Shown: piece after piece, positions 1 through 11,972 of the stretch
Numbering within the stretch: position 1 is the stretch's first letter
Layout of the letters: each line of letters starts with the position of its first letter
DNA from: Poronia punctata
Taxonomy: Eukaryota > Ascomycota > Sordariomycetes > Xylariales > Xylariaceae
Length of the DNA: 24,869 nucleotides
Assembly (NCBI GenBank): GCA_022579005.1
Contig: MU401830.1
Location: forward strand, 1 to 24,869
Direction of reading: 5' to 3'
Translations under genes and position numbers: made by a program
The notes under the pieces: model-generated
Seen by the model: the letters and a program-made list of their open reading frames with translations, nothing else
What the model was told of the DNA's origin: nothing
Databases searched by the model: none

Positions 1-1960
1 AAATTAATTTAGTAGTAAAAATAATAATAAAACTAATTTAAAAGCTTAAGTTAGTATTGTTAGTAAATAATCTATTTATAAAAATAAATAGCTTTACTTT
101 TATTAAGTTTAAAAGTATATACGTTAATTTATAATGCTTATTTTTAATTTACTAGTTAATTTACTTATTTAATGCTTAAATATTGTTTTTTATAAGTTTA
201 ATAACTTATATAGCTATTAATAAGTTAAATATAGCTTTAAGTTAATATATATTGCTAATATATATACTATATACTTTTTAGCTAACGTATTACTAAAAAG
301 TATTAACTAAAATAAGGTTAATTTTAGTTAGATTTTTTGCTTAACTTTTTTGCATAAAAATTACTTTTTTATTTTAAAAAGTAACTTTTATATTATTAAA
401 TTTAATAGCTTGTTTTTTATTAAAAAATTGCTTTAGTTTTGCTTTAAATTTAGCTTTAAAAAGTTTGCTTTTTTTTTTAGCTAAAAACGTTAATATAGCA
501 AATAATAAAATATTATTTATTTATATTATAATAATACTAAATTTATTATGTTTACTTTTTATAAATAATAAGCAAAGGTTATAAGTTAATATTATTATTT
601 TAAATTAATTTTAATAATGTTTATAATAAGTTTAAAACTAGTATAAACTAAATTTAGCTAAATTATAAAAAAAGCAAAGTAATTAAAAAATAGTACCTTT
701 AAAGTACTTTTTTTTAAGTTTAATAAGTAAATGTATATATATAATATAAAAAAAAGTATTTTTTAATTATATATATGCTTATATAATGTTTTTTAGCTTA
801 CTATAAGCATTATAGTTTTAAATTAAAAATAGTATAAATATAAGTATAACTTATTAACTTATTTATTAAATAATTAAAGCTTAATATAAAACTGTTTTTT
901 TTTTATAGTTATTATAGCCTTAAACTACTAGTTATAATTTTTTATAAAGCTAAGTAGTTTTACTTTTAATTTTATATACTATTTAAAATAAAAATAGCTT
1001 AATATTTAAGTATATTTTAAAGTTAAAATAAATAAACTTAAATACTTTTATACTTAAAAAATTATTAATTTTTAAAGTGTTAAACTTTTTAAAAAGTAAA
1101 CTAAAAGTAAAGATAATGCGTTTATTTTTTAACTTTAAATATAATTAAAAATCTACTTTCTTTTTTACGTTTAAGTACGTTTTTAGTACTATTATATACT
1201 TAAATTATATTGTTAAAAAGTATTATAATATAATAATTATTGTTTTTTTTTTAATCTTTTATAAAAGTAGTAAATAACTACTAAAGTAGTAAAAGGTTAT
1301 AAGTTTTTTACTTTTACTAAAAATATATTTTAATTTATACCTATTTTATAATTAATTTAGTTTATATTTACTAAAAATTTGTTTATACGTTAATATAGTT
1401 TTATTTAAATATAATAAAACTTTATTAGTTTATTTACTATATTAATAATAACCTTTTTGCTTTTAATTGCTTAAACCTTAAAAAAACTATTTTATTTTTG
1501 CTTCTTTTATTAAATAAAAACTTTACTTTATAAAAAAAAAGTAAAAATAAAAAGTAAATTAAAGCTATTTTAAATATTAAGCGTATATAATACGTTTATT
1601 TTTACTTTTTTATTTTAAATAGCTTTTATAGCTTTTTAAATAGCTTTTATATACTAAATAATTTTAAGTAATAGTAGCAAATTATAATTAATTTATAAAT
1701 AAGTACTAAATATTAATAAAGTAAGTATTAGTTTATTAAGTTTTGCAGTATTATTAAAAAGTTTTACTATTATTTACAAAATTAATTTATTATTATTTTA
1801 ATAGCTAATCTTTTTTTAATTATATTAAAAGTGCAGCATAAAAAAGCATATACGCATTTAATTTTGCTAAGTGCTTAATATACTTTAATAAGCATTTTTT
1901 TATATATAATTTTTATAATTTTAATACTAGTTTAAAACTTTTTTAAAGTAAAGTTAGTAC
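1..1960. other. AT-rich RIP-type block, no genes
   Basis: This stretch is overwhelmingly A and T with no protein-like reading frame on either strand. By hand count the first 960 nt hold 5 CA dinucleotides (all in GCA) against 17 TG, and the first 350 nt have no CA at all, while TA is extremely frequent. That is the signature of repeat-induced point mutation pushed near saturation, as in the AT isochores of RIP-active ascomycetes. The ancestral sequence is no longer recognisable. The block ends sharply at about 1970, where GC-richer tandem repeats begin. Confidence 0.85.
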
Positions 1961-1972
1961 TAGGGTTATATT

Positions 1973-2410
1973 AATTCACTTTATAGGTTTATGACAGCGC
2001 AGGTTTTCTGACTTAGTCAAATTTTTTTTTTGTTTTCTACACAGACCACACAGCCCACACAGCCAATACCTACGCTGCGCGCCCCACCCTGCACCACTAC
2101 ACCCTACAGCAACATATCAATTTACTTTATAGGTTTATGACAGCGCAGGTTTTCTGACTTAGTTAAATTTTTTTTTTGTTTTCTACACAGACCACACAGC
2201 CCACACAGCTAATACCTACGCTGCGCGCCCTACCCTGCACCACTACACCCTACAGCAACATATCAATTTACTTTATAGGTTTATAACAGCGCAGGTTTTC
2301 TGACTTAGTTAAATTTTTTTTTTGTTTTCTACACAGACCACACAGCCTACACAGCCAATACCTACGCTGCGCGCCCCACCCTGCACCACTACACCCTACA
2401 GCAACATATT
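1973..2410. repeat. Three tandem copies of a 146-bp unit
   Basis: Copies lie at 1973-2118, 2119-2264 and 2265-2410. They are nearly identical and locally GC-rich (CTGCGCGCCCCACC in the core), in contrast to the AT block on the left. Every difference I see between copies is C to T at CpA or G to A at TpG, for example GTCAAA/GTTAAA, GCCAAT/GCTAAT, CCCCACC/CCCTACC and TATGAC/TATAAC. No reading frame is evident. The repeat could be a satellite or part of a larger element; I do not recognise it. Confidence 0.95.
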
Positions 2411-2582
2411 CCCATATCTTCTAGGTTAAAATATATACTTTATATAGCTAATTAAAACATATAAAACATGTTTTTATTATTTTAACTTTATATACTGTTT
2501 TTATTGCTTTTTTTAAAAGTTACAAACGTAATATTATGTTAACTGCTATTATATTAAAAGACCTATACTTTGACTGTATATA

Positions 2583-3066
2583 TTGTTGTTAAGCCCCTTG
2601 CTTATTTATAGCGCATTAGTTTAATTATGTATTGCTACCCTTATAAAATTCCTGCAGTTGTGTTATAGCCCTTGTTTTATATAGTTTATTAGTTTAATTA
2701 TGTGTTGCTACCCTTGCCTTATTTTGCGGTTGTGTTGCAGCCCCTGGTTCTATATAGCCTATTAGCTAGATTTTGTATTGCGTCCCTTATAAGTATTTAC
2801 CCTTATATTGCGGTTGTGTTGCAGCCCTTGTTTTATGTAGTCTATTAGCTAGATTTTATATTGCGTTCTTTGCAAGTCTCTACCTTTACATTAAGGTTGT
2901 GTTGCAGCCCCTAGTTTTATGTAGCCTATTAGCTAGATTTTGTATTGCGTCCTTTGCAAGTCTCCACCCTTATATTGTAGTTGTATTGTAGCCCCTGTTC
3001 TATATAGCCTATTAGGCAGGTTATGTATTGCGTCCCTTGCAAGTCTCTACCCTTATATTGCAGTTT
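2583..3066 (+). repeat. Tandem repeat, period about 84 bp
   Basis: About six degenerate units, with the motif TTGTGTTGCAGCCCCT recurring at roughly 2659, 2731, 2815, 2898 and 2982 (spacings 72, 84, 83, 84). Most spacings are multiples of three, so one plus-strand frame carries a 28-residue hydrophobic repeat containing blocks such as SLYPYIAVVLQP. That frame runs directly into the coiled-coil frame that follows at 3066. A partial copy recurs at about 3886-3985. Whether the repeat was ever translated is uncertain. Confidence 0.75.
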
Positions 3067-3640
3067 TAAAAACTAAAGACGATAATAACAGCAGCGAAGT
3101 AGGGGCAGAGATTCTAATACAGCGACAACCTTAGCGTGCTCAAGCTCTTGCACAAAAATAAAGGGGCCAAGGCTAATGCTAGCAATGCAAAACATTAAAA
3201 ACAGATTAGAAAAACGAGGTTAAAGAACTTAATAGCACAATTAAAGTTTTTAAGGAAAATATTAAAAAACTTTGGGCTAAAGTTCAAAAACTTGAAAGAA
3301 AACTTTAAAAAACACCTAAGCAAGTAAGAAGAGAATATCAGAAAACTTCGGGCTAAAGTTCGAGAACTTGAAAAGAGACTTTAAAAGACACCTAAGCAAG
3401 TAAAAGGAAAATATTAGAAAACTTCGGGCTAAAGTTTAGAAACTTAAAAGAAGACTTTAAAAGACACCTAAGCAAGTAAAAAAAGAATATTAGAAAACTT
3501 TAAGCTAAAGTTCAGGAACTTAAAAGGAGACTTTATTAAAAAACACCTAAGCAAGTAAAAGAAAGATATTAAAAAACTTTAAGCTAAAGTTTAGGAACTT
3601 AAAAGAAAACTTTATCAAAAAACACCTAAGCAAGTAAAAG
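3067..3640 (+). pseudogene. Coiled-coil protein fragment, RIP-damaged
   Basis: A plus-strand frame from the end of the 84-bp repeat gives a charged, glutamine-rich segment (KTKDDNNSSEVGAEILIQRQ, then Q/A-rich) followed by a leucine-zipper-like stretch (ENIKKLWAKVQKLERKL). The interrupting stops are TAA or TAG where glutamine fits. The zipper is repeated about five times in a 76-79 bp tandem array; because 76 is not a multiple of three, the coiled-coil reading moves to a new frame with each unit, so array expansion happened after, or independently of, coding constraint. A C-terminal coiled coil of this kind is found in several fungal transposases, but no transposase core is visible nearby, so the parent family is unknown. 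Confidence 0.4.
3236..3640 (+). repeat. Tandem repeat, period 76 bp
   Basis: The anchor GGGCTAAAGTT (or its mutated form AAGCTAAAGTT) occurs at about 3274, 3350, 3426, 3502 and 3581, so spacings are 76, 76, 76 and 79. Each unit ends in CACCTAAGCAAGTAA. Units differ largely by C to T and G to A transitions, and the later copies are the more mutated. Confidence 0.85.
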
Positions 3641-4513
3641 TTAGTAGTACCTACCTCTATCTTAAGCTAACGCTATGCTTCTCTCCTATTAGGTACTAAC
3701 TATTTTCCAGCTATAAGGTATATTAATAAAAAAGTTACTTGATGCCTCCGGCAACATAAAAACTAAAGCAAATTGCAAGTTATATAAAAAAATCTACAAC
3801 TAAGCATATAAGCAAGGCATTATATCTTAAGATCTTAAAAATATCTATCTAGATTTAAAAATAAACGTAATGCATTATTTGTTTTACCCCTTGTTCTATA
3901 TAGCTTATTAAGCAAATTATATATGTTGCATCCCTTACAAGTCTCTACCTCGGTATATTTTTATCGCGTTTATGTTGTTGCCCTTACAATATTAAATTTA
4001 TTTTTTATTATTAAAATAATGCATCTCTCTACCTTGCAATGCCCGTTTCTTACTTATTATTTTGTTAATTACGTATATATATATTATCTATTTAACAGCG
4101 TAGCAATTACATCCTGCCAAGAGTACTTCGAGGTTAAGGATGCAAACTAATTAGATACGCTAATTATAGTACCTAATTAACTTTTATCTTACACTATTTT
4201 ACTTTATTCTAAGTATATTAAGGTATATTTAAGGTACACGACTAAAAGAAAGGTAAGCTACTATAAAACTTATACCTTTAATATTACTAACCTATTACAA
4301 GGATAGCATAGGGGGGCGGCGATGTTTTTATAGACTAATGTAATTGCTACGCTGTTAAACAAATAGCCTTTAATTTTATCTTGTCTATTTACAGCGTTTA
4401 TATTATTACCCTTTAATAATACTTACTTTAAAATTAAAAAGTAAGTATACTATTTTGTTTTGCATTATAAACCTTTGCTTTTACTAGTCTTGTTTATGTT
4501 GTTACCCATATAC
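3641..4513. other. No recognisable gene
   Basis: AT-rich sequence with a stray copy of the 84-bp repeat at about 3886-3985 and a short open segment at 3923-4150 that looks like chance coding. A plus-strand frame continues from the coiled-coil array for about 200 nt with Lys/Ser/Tyr-rich sequence but no recognisable domain. I see no RNA gene here. Confidence 0.5.
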
Positions 4514-4725
4514 AGCGCTTGCCCTAATTCAGTTTATTAGTAGTTTTTATATTATAACCTTTGTATAGCGCTTGCCCTAATTCACTTTATTAATAGTCTT
4601 TATATTGTAACCTTTATACAGCGCTTGCCTTAATTCAGTTTATCAGTAATCTTTGTATTAAAACCCTTGTACAGCTCTTGCCTTAATACAGTCTTACTTT
4701 ATATTGTAACCCCTATAGTACTGCC
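4510..4725. repeat. Tandem repeat, period 53 bp, four copies
   Basis: The motif AGCGCTTGCCCTAATTCA recurs with its first base at 4514, 4567, 4620 and 4673, an exact 53-bp period. The last copy is degraded (AGCTCTTGCC). Differences are mainly CA to TA. No coding function is evident. Confidence 0.85.
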
Positions 4726-5333
4726 TTTACTAGTTATATGCATATCGCAACCTTTGCCTCTATCTAGCACATTACGTATATAGTAGTTTACCTAGTTAGG
4801 TATTTGTTATGATTCTAATTTTGGTATAAGGCAAATTTTAAATCACTACTATTAAGGTATTTATCTGCATTGTTTTATATAAACCTTTTAATATAACTTT
4901 TTATTTACGCTAATGTTTATCTAGGTTATCTTACAACTATTACAATACCTAGCCTATTAGTTATGTTTATGTTGCAACTATTGCACATATTTAGCCTACC
5001 TAATAGTATAATCTTTTTAGTGTTGCAGCTAGCCCCTATATGTAAGTACTTATTATCTAGGCGCACTTGCACCTAGGCCCTTGCATATATCTAGATTACC
5101 GGGCTCTTTAGTTGCAAGGCCTTATTTAATACTATAAGTGCACAACAAGCAGCCGGTCTATTAGTATTTTTAAGATTAGGTTCTTTGCTTAGCTTAGTAG
5201 GCTAGCTTATTTATTAGTTGCCTTCTCCTACTATATTAGTTTAAATCTACTTAGAGATTCTTAGCGTTATTCTAGGTATTTAGTATTTAGATTTGTAGTT
5301 GCTACCTATCTTCACTAACGTACATTGTACCCT
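4726..5333. other. No recognisable gene
   Basis: Moderately AT-rich sequence in which no frame gives a convincing protein even when TAA and TAG are read through. The hairpin intron candidate that starts at 5334 suggests that coding sequence may once have ended here, but I cannot identify it. Confidence 0.4.
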
Positions 5334-5391
5334 GTTAGAAACCAAATATTTATAGGCGCAATAAATATTTAGTTTCTTACCCCCCCTACAG
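5334..5391 (+). repeat. Hairpin intron candidate (palindrome family, copy 1)
   Basis: The segment starts GTTAGAAACC, carries inverted arms at 5337-5350 and 5364-5377 that pair over 14 positions with one mismatch, and ends CCCCTACAG. Read on the plus strand it has the GT..AG borders of a 58-nt intron. The base triplet before the donor is CCT, as in other copies at 12698, 14087 and 16257. The flanking exons are not identified, so splicing is inferred only from the resemblance to the frame-supported copies in gene B. Confidence 0.55.
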
Positions 5392-5845
5392 ACTTTTATA
5401 TTCATCTATGCACTGCTTCTTTACTGGTATATGTATATATTTGGTCTAGTACACCTTTATAACCTCAATATCTTCTGCACACAGCCCTTTTATGTCTTTT
5501 ATTTATTCTAGTATAATATATAACATTTAGAATATACTTTTAAATTATTATTAATAATTAAGGTATATTGTTAACAAACACCTTTACATTTATTGTTATA
5601 TATAACATTTATTATTAAATTTTTTTAACGTGTTTTAGTTCAACTTTAGACCTTAAGCCTGTCTACTACTAACTATACTAAATTTATAAAATTATTCTTA
5701 CAATGTCTTCTTTTATAATCAGCTTAATTCCTTATTTTATTGCTAGTATATTTAGCATTTTCCTAATTGCCGTATATATCTATTAGTTTATTCATAACTA
5801 CTAGCACATAGAAGTTACGGAAATTATATAATCTTTTTAGGTACT
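5392..5845. other. Region upstream of gene A, nothing identified
   Basis: No convincing coding frame. It would contain the promoter and 5' leader of gene A if the ATG at 5846 is correct. TTTTTAG lies a few bases before the ATG and could be a 3' splice site of a leader intron, but nothing confirms that. Confidence 0.35.
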
Positions 5846-6622
5846 ATGCCTATCTTAAATGCTGAACGATCCCGTCGCTACTAAGAGAAAAAAAGGCAAC
5901 AACGACTTGCTGCGCTCTACAAGCAAGCGGCAGGCCTAAATTCCTACCTCTACGTTGTCTTAAGCGTTGCCGCTGCTACAATCCTATTTAATTTACCTAC
6001 AATCTCCTATCCTATTAATTCCTACTAACCTTTTCAAAGTTCCTACTAGCATCCTTAATATGGTCTATAGCCTAGTTTTGTTTTGCTATTTAGCAGCAGA
6101 CATTTACAAAGACAGTTTCTCCCTTACTTTACCTCTCTTTTTTCCTAATTACTACTATTTTCTTAGCCTTACTTTTAAGTTACTTAAAACGGTCCTGTTT
6201 AACCTTTCCTTTACTTGTTACTATATATAGTTAACACCCTGCAACCTTTTATTAGCCTATCTGTTTAATCTTTAACCCAAGATAACAACCACCCCGTGCT
6301 GCTGCTCTATGTTATACTAAATATTGTACTATATTTACCTACTTTGCCTAATCTTAACTAACTTAGTAATCTAGGCGTAACTACTGTCCTTAGTTTGTCC
6401 CCGTCTACAGCTAATATATATATAAACACGCATTTTTTTAACAACTATACTACTTTATTACATTTAACCTATCTCCCCAGTCTTGTTAATTACTTTTTAC
6501 CTATACTTAAAGACACGCCTAACTCTCTACTTAAAAACTACTAACTTTACCCTAACAACACCCCATCTTTTAAACCCGCCGCTGCCGGGCTTAATAATAA
6601 TAATAACAATAACAATACCTAA

Positions 6623-7352
6623 TCTTCCGAACTTGTCCCTCCTAGGCCTAACAAATGCCAGTCTCTTGAACCTGCCCTTCCTAAGCCTAACAAGAGGACA
6701 TCTCCTAAACTAGCCCCTTTTAAGCCTAACAAGGGGACATCTCCTAAACTTGCCCCTCCTAGGCCTAATAAATGCCAGTCCCCCAAACCTGCCCCTCTTA
6801 GGCCTAACGAGGGGACATCTCCTAAACCTGCCCCTCCTAGGCCTAACAAATGCCAGTCTCCTAAACCTGCTCCTCCTAGGCCTAACGAATGCCAGTCTTC
6901 TAAACCTGCCCCTTTTAGGCCTAACAAATACCAGTCCCCCAAACCTGCCCCTCTTAGGCCTAATGAGGGGACATCTCCTAAACCTGCCCCTCCTAGGCCT
7001 AACGAATGCTAGTCTCCCAAACCTGCCCCTCCTAGGCCTAACAAATGCCAGTCTCCCAAACCTGCCCCTCTTAGGCCTAACAAATGCCAGTTTCCTAAAC
7101 CTGCCCTTCTTAGGCCTAACAAGAGGACATCTCCTAAACCAGCCCTTCTTAAGCCTAACAAGAGGACATCTTCCAAACCAGCCCCTCCTAGGCCTAACAA
7201 ATGCCAGTCTCCTAAACCAGCCCCTCCTAGGCCTAACGAAGGCCAGTCTCCCAAACCTGCCCCTCCTAAGCCTAATAAATGCCAGTTTCCTAAACCTGCC
7301 CCTCCTAAGCCTAACAAAGGCCAGTCTCCTAAACCTACCCTTCCTAGGCCTA
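6623..7352 (+). repeat. 39-bp coding minisatellite (13-residue repeat)
   Basis: About 18 head-to-tail units, each encoding variants of PKPAPPRPNKCQS or PKPAPPRPNEGTS in the gene A frame. The unit is exactly 13 codons, so copy-number change keeps the frame. In the unit at 7010-7012 the Gln codon CAG has become TAG while neighbouring units keep CAG, which shows directly how the stops arose. Two other frames and the minus strand also look open across this array, but those are shadows of the repeat. Confidence 0.9.
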
Positions 7353-7734
7353 ACAAAAAACTATTACTGCCTACTTTACCGATATCTAATAAGCAATATA
7401 ATTACAAGCCCTCGCAAACAAGACAAAAGAGGAAACTTGCGTTGCAACAAAGTAGTCTAGATGTAAAACGACAAAAGATTAAGGTGCATATAAGACAGAA
7501 AGTGATCGAAGCAGACAATAATAATTCCTTTTAAGAATCTGTTAGCTTTAGCTGTTAGCTAGGCAACAATACACCTGCTTTACTTGCTGCCTTTATTATT
7601 ATTATTTTTAGAGATAACACATCTTCTAAAAACAGCACATCTTCTAAAGACAATAGCAACAACACATCTTTTAAACAAGACTACCTTGTTAGTTTTAACA
7701 ACATATCCTCTAAATAAGACTACCTTATTACTTT

Positions 7735-8205
7735 TAATAATACATTTTTAAACAACAACAGCAGCAACACCCCTTTTAAACGCAACCTTGCTATTGCTTC
7801 TAATAACACATCTTTAAACTACAACAGCAGCAACACCCCTTTTAAACGCAACCTTGCTGTTGCTTCTAATAACACATTTTTAAACTACAACAGCAGCAAC
7901 ACCCCTTTTAAACGCGACCCTGCTGTTGCTTTTAATAATACATCTTCAAACTACAACAGCAGCAACACCCCTTTTAAACGCGACCCTGCTATTGCTTTTA
8001 ATAACACATCTTTAAACTACAACAGCAACAACACCCCTTTTAAACGCGACCCTGCTATTGCTTCTAATAACACATTTTCAAACCACAACAGCAGCAACAC
8101 CCCTTCTAAACGCAACCTTGCTGTTGCTTTTAATAACACATCTTCGAACTATAACAGCAGCAACACCTCTTTTAAACCCAACCCTGCTATTAGTTTTAAC
8201 AACAC
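7735..8205 (+). repeat. 66-bp coding minisatellite (22-residue repeat)
   Basis: Seven units with the marker ACCCCTTTTAAACGC at 66-bp spacing, starting near 7770. In the frame of gene A each unit encodes an Asn/Ser/Thr-rich block including NYNSSNTPFKRDPAIA. Shorter degenerate relatives lie on both sides (about 7610-7735 and 8205-8275). Variation between units is mainly C/T and G/A. The reading frame agrees with that of the 39-bp array 200 bp upstream, which argues that both belong to one protein. Confidence 0.9.
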
Positions 8206-11200
8206 ATCTTCTAAACACGACCCCCCTATTACCTTTAACAACACATCTTCTAAATCCGACGGCTCCGTTATTTTAGACAGTCTACCTTCTAAAGCAAACC
8301 ATACTAACCTTGCTTATAAGTCGCCGCCCAAATTGCCTCTAAATCTTATATATACCTAGTTAAAGTGGCGCTTTAATACTCTGCCTTTAATAGAACACAA
8401 TCGAGTTTTTAGCTAACTTAAGCACATATATGCAAATACTTGCAGTTATAGTATATTATTTCTTTTTATACTTAATTTAAGTTTATTTTGCTAACATAGT
8501 ATTTAAATATAAACAATGCCAACTGCAAACGTAACAGCGCCTCTCTTAAAGAAGTTACCGAGTATTTTAAAAATACGTGCAAGCTTAACGCTACTATATC
8601 CCTTATTATAAATAATTTTTCTAAGCAAAAGGCTACTTAAAAAAAGGCAATATATAAACATTTAAATTATCCTAAGTACCTTTATACGTTTTTTACAAGC
8701 GTGCTATTAAAACCTCTATTGTTTAACGCTACGTTTAAAGCATGTCGGGCTAAGTTAAACAATTTATTTGTTACCTGGTACTACAATGTTAATAGTTATA
8801 TTATATAGTTACGTTTGCTCTAAGCCTTTCCTAACTCTTTGTTTTTCTTGTTATACTTGCTACCGTTTTTTACTTCTATTATATAAAACCTCTATTGTAC
8901 CTTTAAAGGCAAGGCACCTTACAGAACAAGCAACATATTGCTTGGAACTTTTAGTTATTTTAGAGGCAATACGGTCCACCTTATATTCCTAAATGCGCCG
9001 GCATTAAAACTGCGTTAGACACTGTATCTTATATTAAAACGCCAAAAACAATTTGTTAACAATTATGTCTTGCTAGCGCTTAGGTCTTGTACGTGCCCTA
9101 CCCTCGTCTCTAACCACCTTACTAGTTTTACGCAGGCCTAGGCTAAGTTAAAGGCGTTTTATAACAATAACAACCCTACCTAGATGCGCAACCATACCTA
9201 CTTACAATATAGTATTGCCGTAACTAAGACCGCAGCCTTTTAGGTTGCGCTTGTATACAACTACAATAATTATTTTTTTAGTTTCTTTTTTAACCTAATT
9301 CTTTTACTTTAAGAGCACAACATTAAAGACATCACTACAAGCCCAACTAGTAAAAGCGCACTAAAGAAATTTTACGAAACCTTTTTTAAAGCCGCCAACC
9401 TTGCATATTTAAACCCAAGCTCTACTTAAGTAAATGTTGGATTCTATAACGTCCTAGATGTTAAATAGCTGCTACCTAATACCCTTAAGTCACTTACGCT
9501 AGTTTATAAAGCTAAATGCCTTTTTACAATAGCTTTAAATTCCGATAGCGCGTTCTAAAGCTTTACTTTGCAGCAGTATATATAGTATATACTTAGACAA
9601 ATTACGTTAATTAAACTAATCCGACAACATAGCAGAACGCGACAATTATAGCCAACACTATGCTAGCTTAAAGCGTATAGTATTTATAAGCAGCATTTAT
9701 AAATACTAGACAAACACTATTACCTTTTCTACCGCGCAGAATTCGATGATCTTTGTTTTAGGCAGTCGCTTTATAATAAGCACTACAAGGCAAAGGCTAG
9801 TACTAATATGCGCAGCAGGCCACCCCTTAACCTAAAAGCTATAATCTAAGATTTTTAGTTGCACAAAGCCTGATTATATAATATGTTAGCAAACTCCTTA
9901 GGCGCTAACTATAAAACTTGACAAGAATGTCGCATCTTATAGTCCTACTTTATATCCTTTATTAATGTTAGCAAAGCGCTTTTTAATATTACTACGCGCC
10001 CTTTATTGCCTAACGATAGCCTAACTAAGCACGATCCATTCTAGCTTATCCCAACCAAAGCTCTTAACAATCTTATCCTAGTTTTGGCTGTACGCCTTAT
10101 TAAGCCTATTAAAAGGCTTGCCGTTCTTGCCTAAGACAACCTAGCTAATCCAGACATCGGCTTTACCGACTGCAATAAGACAAGCGCTAACCTATATACT
10201 AATTACATCCTGCTTACCTTTCTCCGGCTAACATGCACAGGGGCTATGCCGTCTTGGTACCTTTAGCTTTAGCTTAAAAAGTAGCAACCCTGCTTAGCAG
10301 GCAGAACCCATCGTTAATACCTACGTAGCCTAGGTATAAAGGACATTATAAGTCACTTTAGTATACCTTAGTTACTATAAGAGATAATGTTTATCTTTAC
10401 TGCTACTGTTATATCTGCTGTCTGCAAACTACTTTGCTTATCTTTTCATCATTTGCTTAAAGCCCCTCGTTGCAGCAATTTCAATTTAAGAAATGCCCCT
10501 AGTTAGGTAAAGGCCTAATTAATCCTCTAGACTATAGTAAGCGACACTATTGCACAGATCTATACGCATTGGAAATCAAACAATTATACTAAAGCATTAC
10601 AGCTTAGATCTAAGCTGTTCTACTTATGCCTACAGTTAGTTATGTAAGAGTATAACTACAAGTTTTTAAAAGCCCACAAGTCCTCTCTAAAAAAGCTTAA
10701 CAGCGTTACTCCTGCTATAATTAATACTGCACTATATAGAGGACAGCCTAACAATGCTACCGGCTATATATAAGTCATTACCCCGCTCGAGCTCATAAAG
10801 GTGTACATTAGGCTGTTCGAAGCCATAGGCCCTAAAGGGCCCGCCTTATATAAGGAACTTTAGAAGATAAAGCTTTTTATAATCCTTTACATAGCTATTA
10901 CTAAAGCACGTTAAGGCTATAAAGGGTACAACAAAGCTAATGCTATAAAAGGTGCCTGCACCTAGGCGTCGTATGTAAACACGATACTAAGTAGCATAAA
11001 CAATACTGTATTATAGACAGCAAAGAATTTTGTGCGTTACTACTACAAAATAAACAAATAGTAGCAAGAGGGATTTATATACAATAAGAACGCCCTTAGT
11101 TTTACTTTACTAACTTTAAATAACTAGCGAACATATGCTTAGGTATACGCAAGCGCGTATATTTATATTATACTAAACTACGAAAGAGTTAAGTTTTTTT

Positions 11201-11972
11201 ACGTTTAAACACAAAAGCGATAGAAACTAAAATTAAGTTTCTTTAACCTTAGATATTGTATGCTAGGACTGTCTAGTACTTATATGCTAAAAGGGCATGC
11301 ATTCGACACAGCGATAGCCGCAGCAGTACATTCAGCAATAGCAAGATTGCTACAATAAATAAAACAAGCATATGAGCAAGAGTATCTAAAGCCTTTGTAT
11401 TGCAGTCTTAAAGATCTTGTTAATTTAGCGAAATTTCTTAAAAATCTCAAGATAACTATAAGCTAACAAGTTAACCACTACATTTTTTCGTTTGAGCAAC
11501 CTAGGTTAGGGCCGACTTCTTAGTTAACTAACATTCTACTAAGGGCAAAACGCGCATTCTACGTATACGAAAACAACGCAAAAAAACTGTTCTGGCCTAT
11601 TAAGTTATTGTCCTATAACAGCATACCTAGTGTTACTATAGTTGATAATAACTAGGCAAACCCTACTACACCGTTTATAATAAAAGAATATATAAATTTA
11701 TATGTAGTAAAGGAAAAAAAGGCAATACGTCTTTAATTAGAACTATAGAAAACAAGAATTGCGCAAAACAAGGGCAGTAAATAGGATTTATTGTTAGACA
11801 ATTCTATAAAAGCCTCTAAAATAAATGCAGCTAACAGGTTAGGTGCTAAAAACGCCTATAATTAAGATAACGCTAAATTGTAAGGTTTTAATAACATTTC
11901 GGCTATGTTAAAACATATACCCAATAAACAAAATAAAAAGGAATAAGCAGAACATATAAGCAAAGGAAGGGC

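Larger units (their letters stand above)
5846..8416 (+). pseudogene. Gene A: low-complexity repeat protein with basic N-terminus
   Basis: One plus-strand frame runs from ATG 5846 to about 8416 interrupted only by TAA and TAG, most of them where glutamine fits, as expected from CAA/CAG mutated by RIP. The N-terminus (MPILNAERSRRY, then EKKRQQRLAAL) resembles a bZIP basic region: Asn followed by the spaced Ala/Ser and Arg positions. A Q/S/L/Y-rich segment and an N8-like run follow. Then come about 18 copies of a 13-residue Pro/Lys-rich repeat (6623-7352), a Lys/Arg/Gln-rich segment, and seven copies of a 22-residue Asn/Ser-rich repeat (about 7735-8205). The true stop could be TAA 7532-7534, TAG near 8357 or TAA 8414-8416, because ancestral stops cannot be told from mutated Gln codons. 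No function is assigned; the bZIP resemblance is weak. Confidence 0.55.

Noticed and set aside
6619..7356. Minus-strand open frames and a second plus-strand open frame over the 39-bp array
   Set aside because: They are shadow frames created by a repeat unit divisible by three. The Pro/Lys-rich plus-strand frame is the one that continues into non-repeat coding sequence on both sides.
8058..8276. Open Thr/Leu-rich frame across the 66-bp array
   Set aside because: It does not continue outside the repeat, while the Asn/Ser-rich frame agrees with the frame of the upstream part of gene A.
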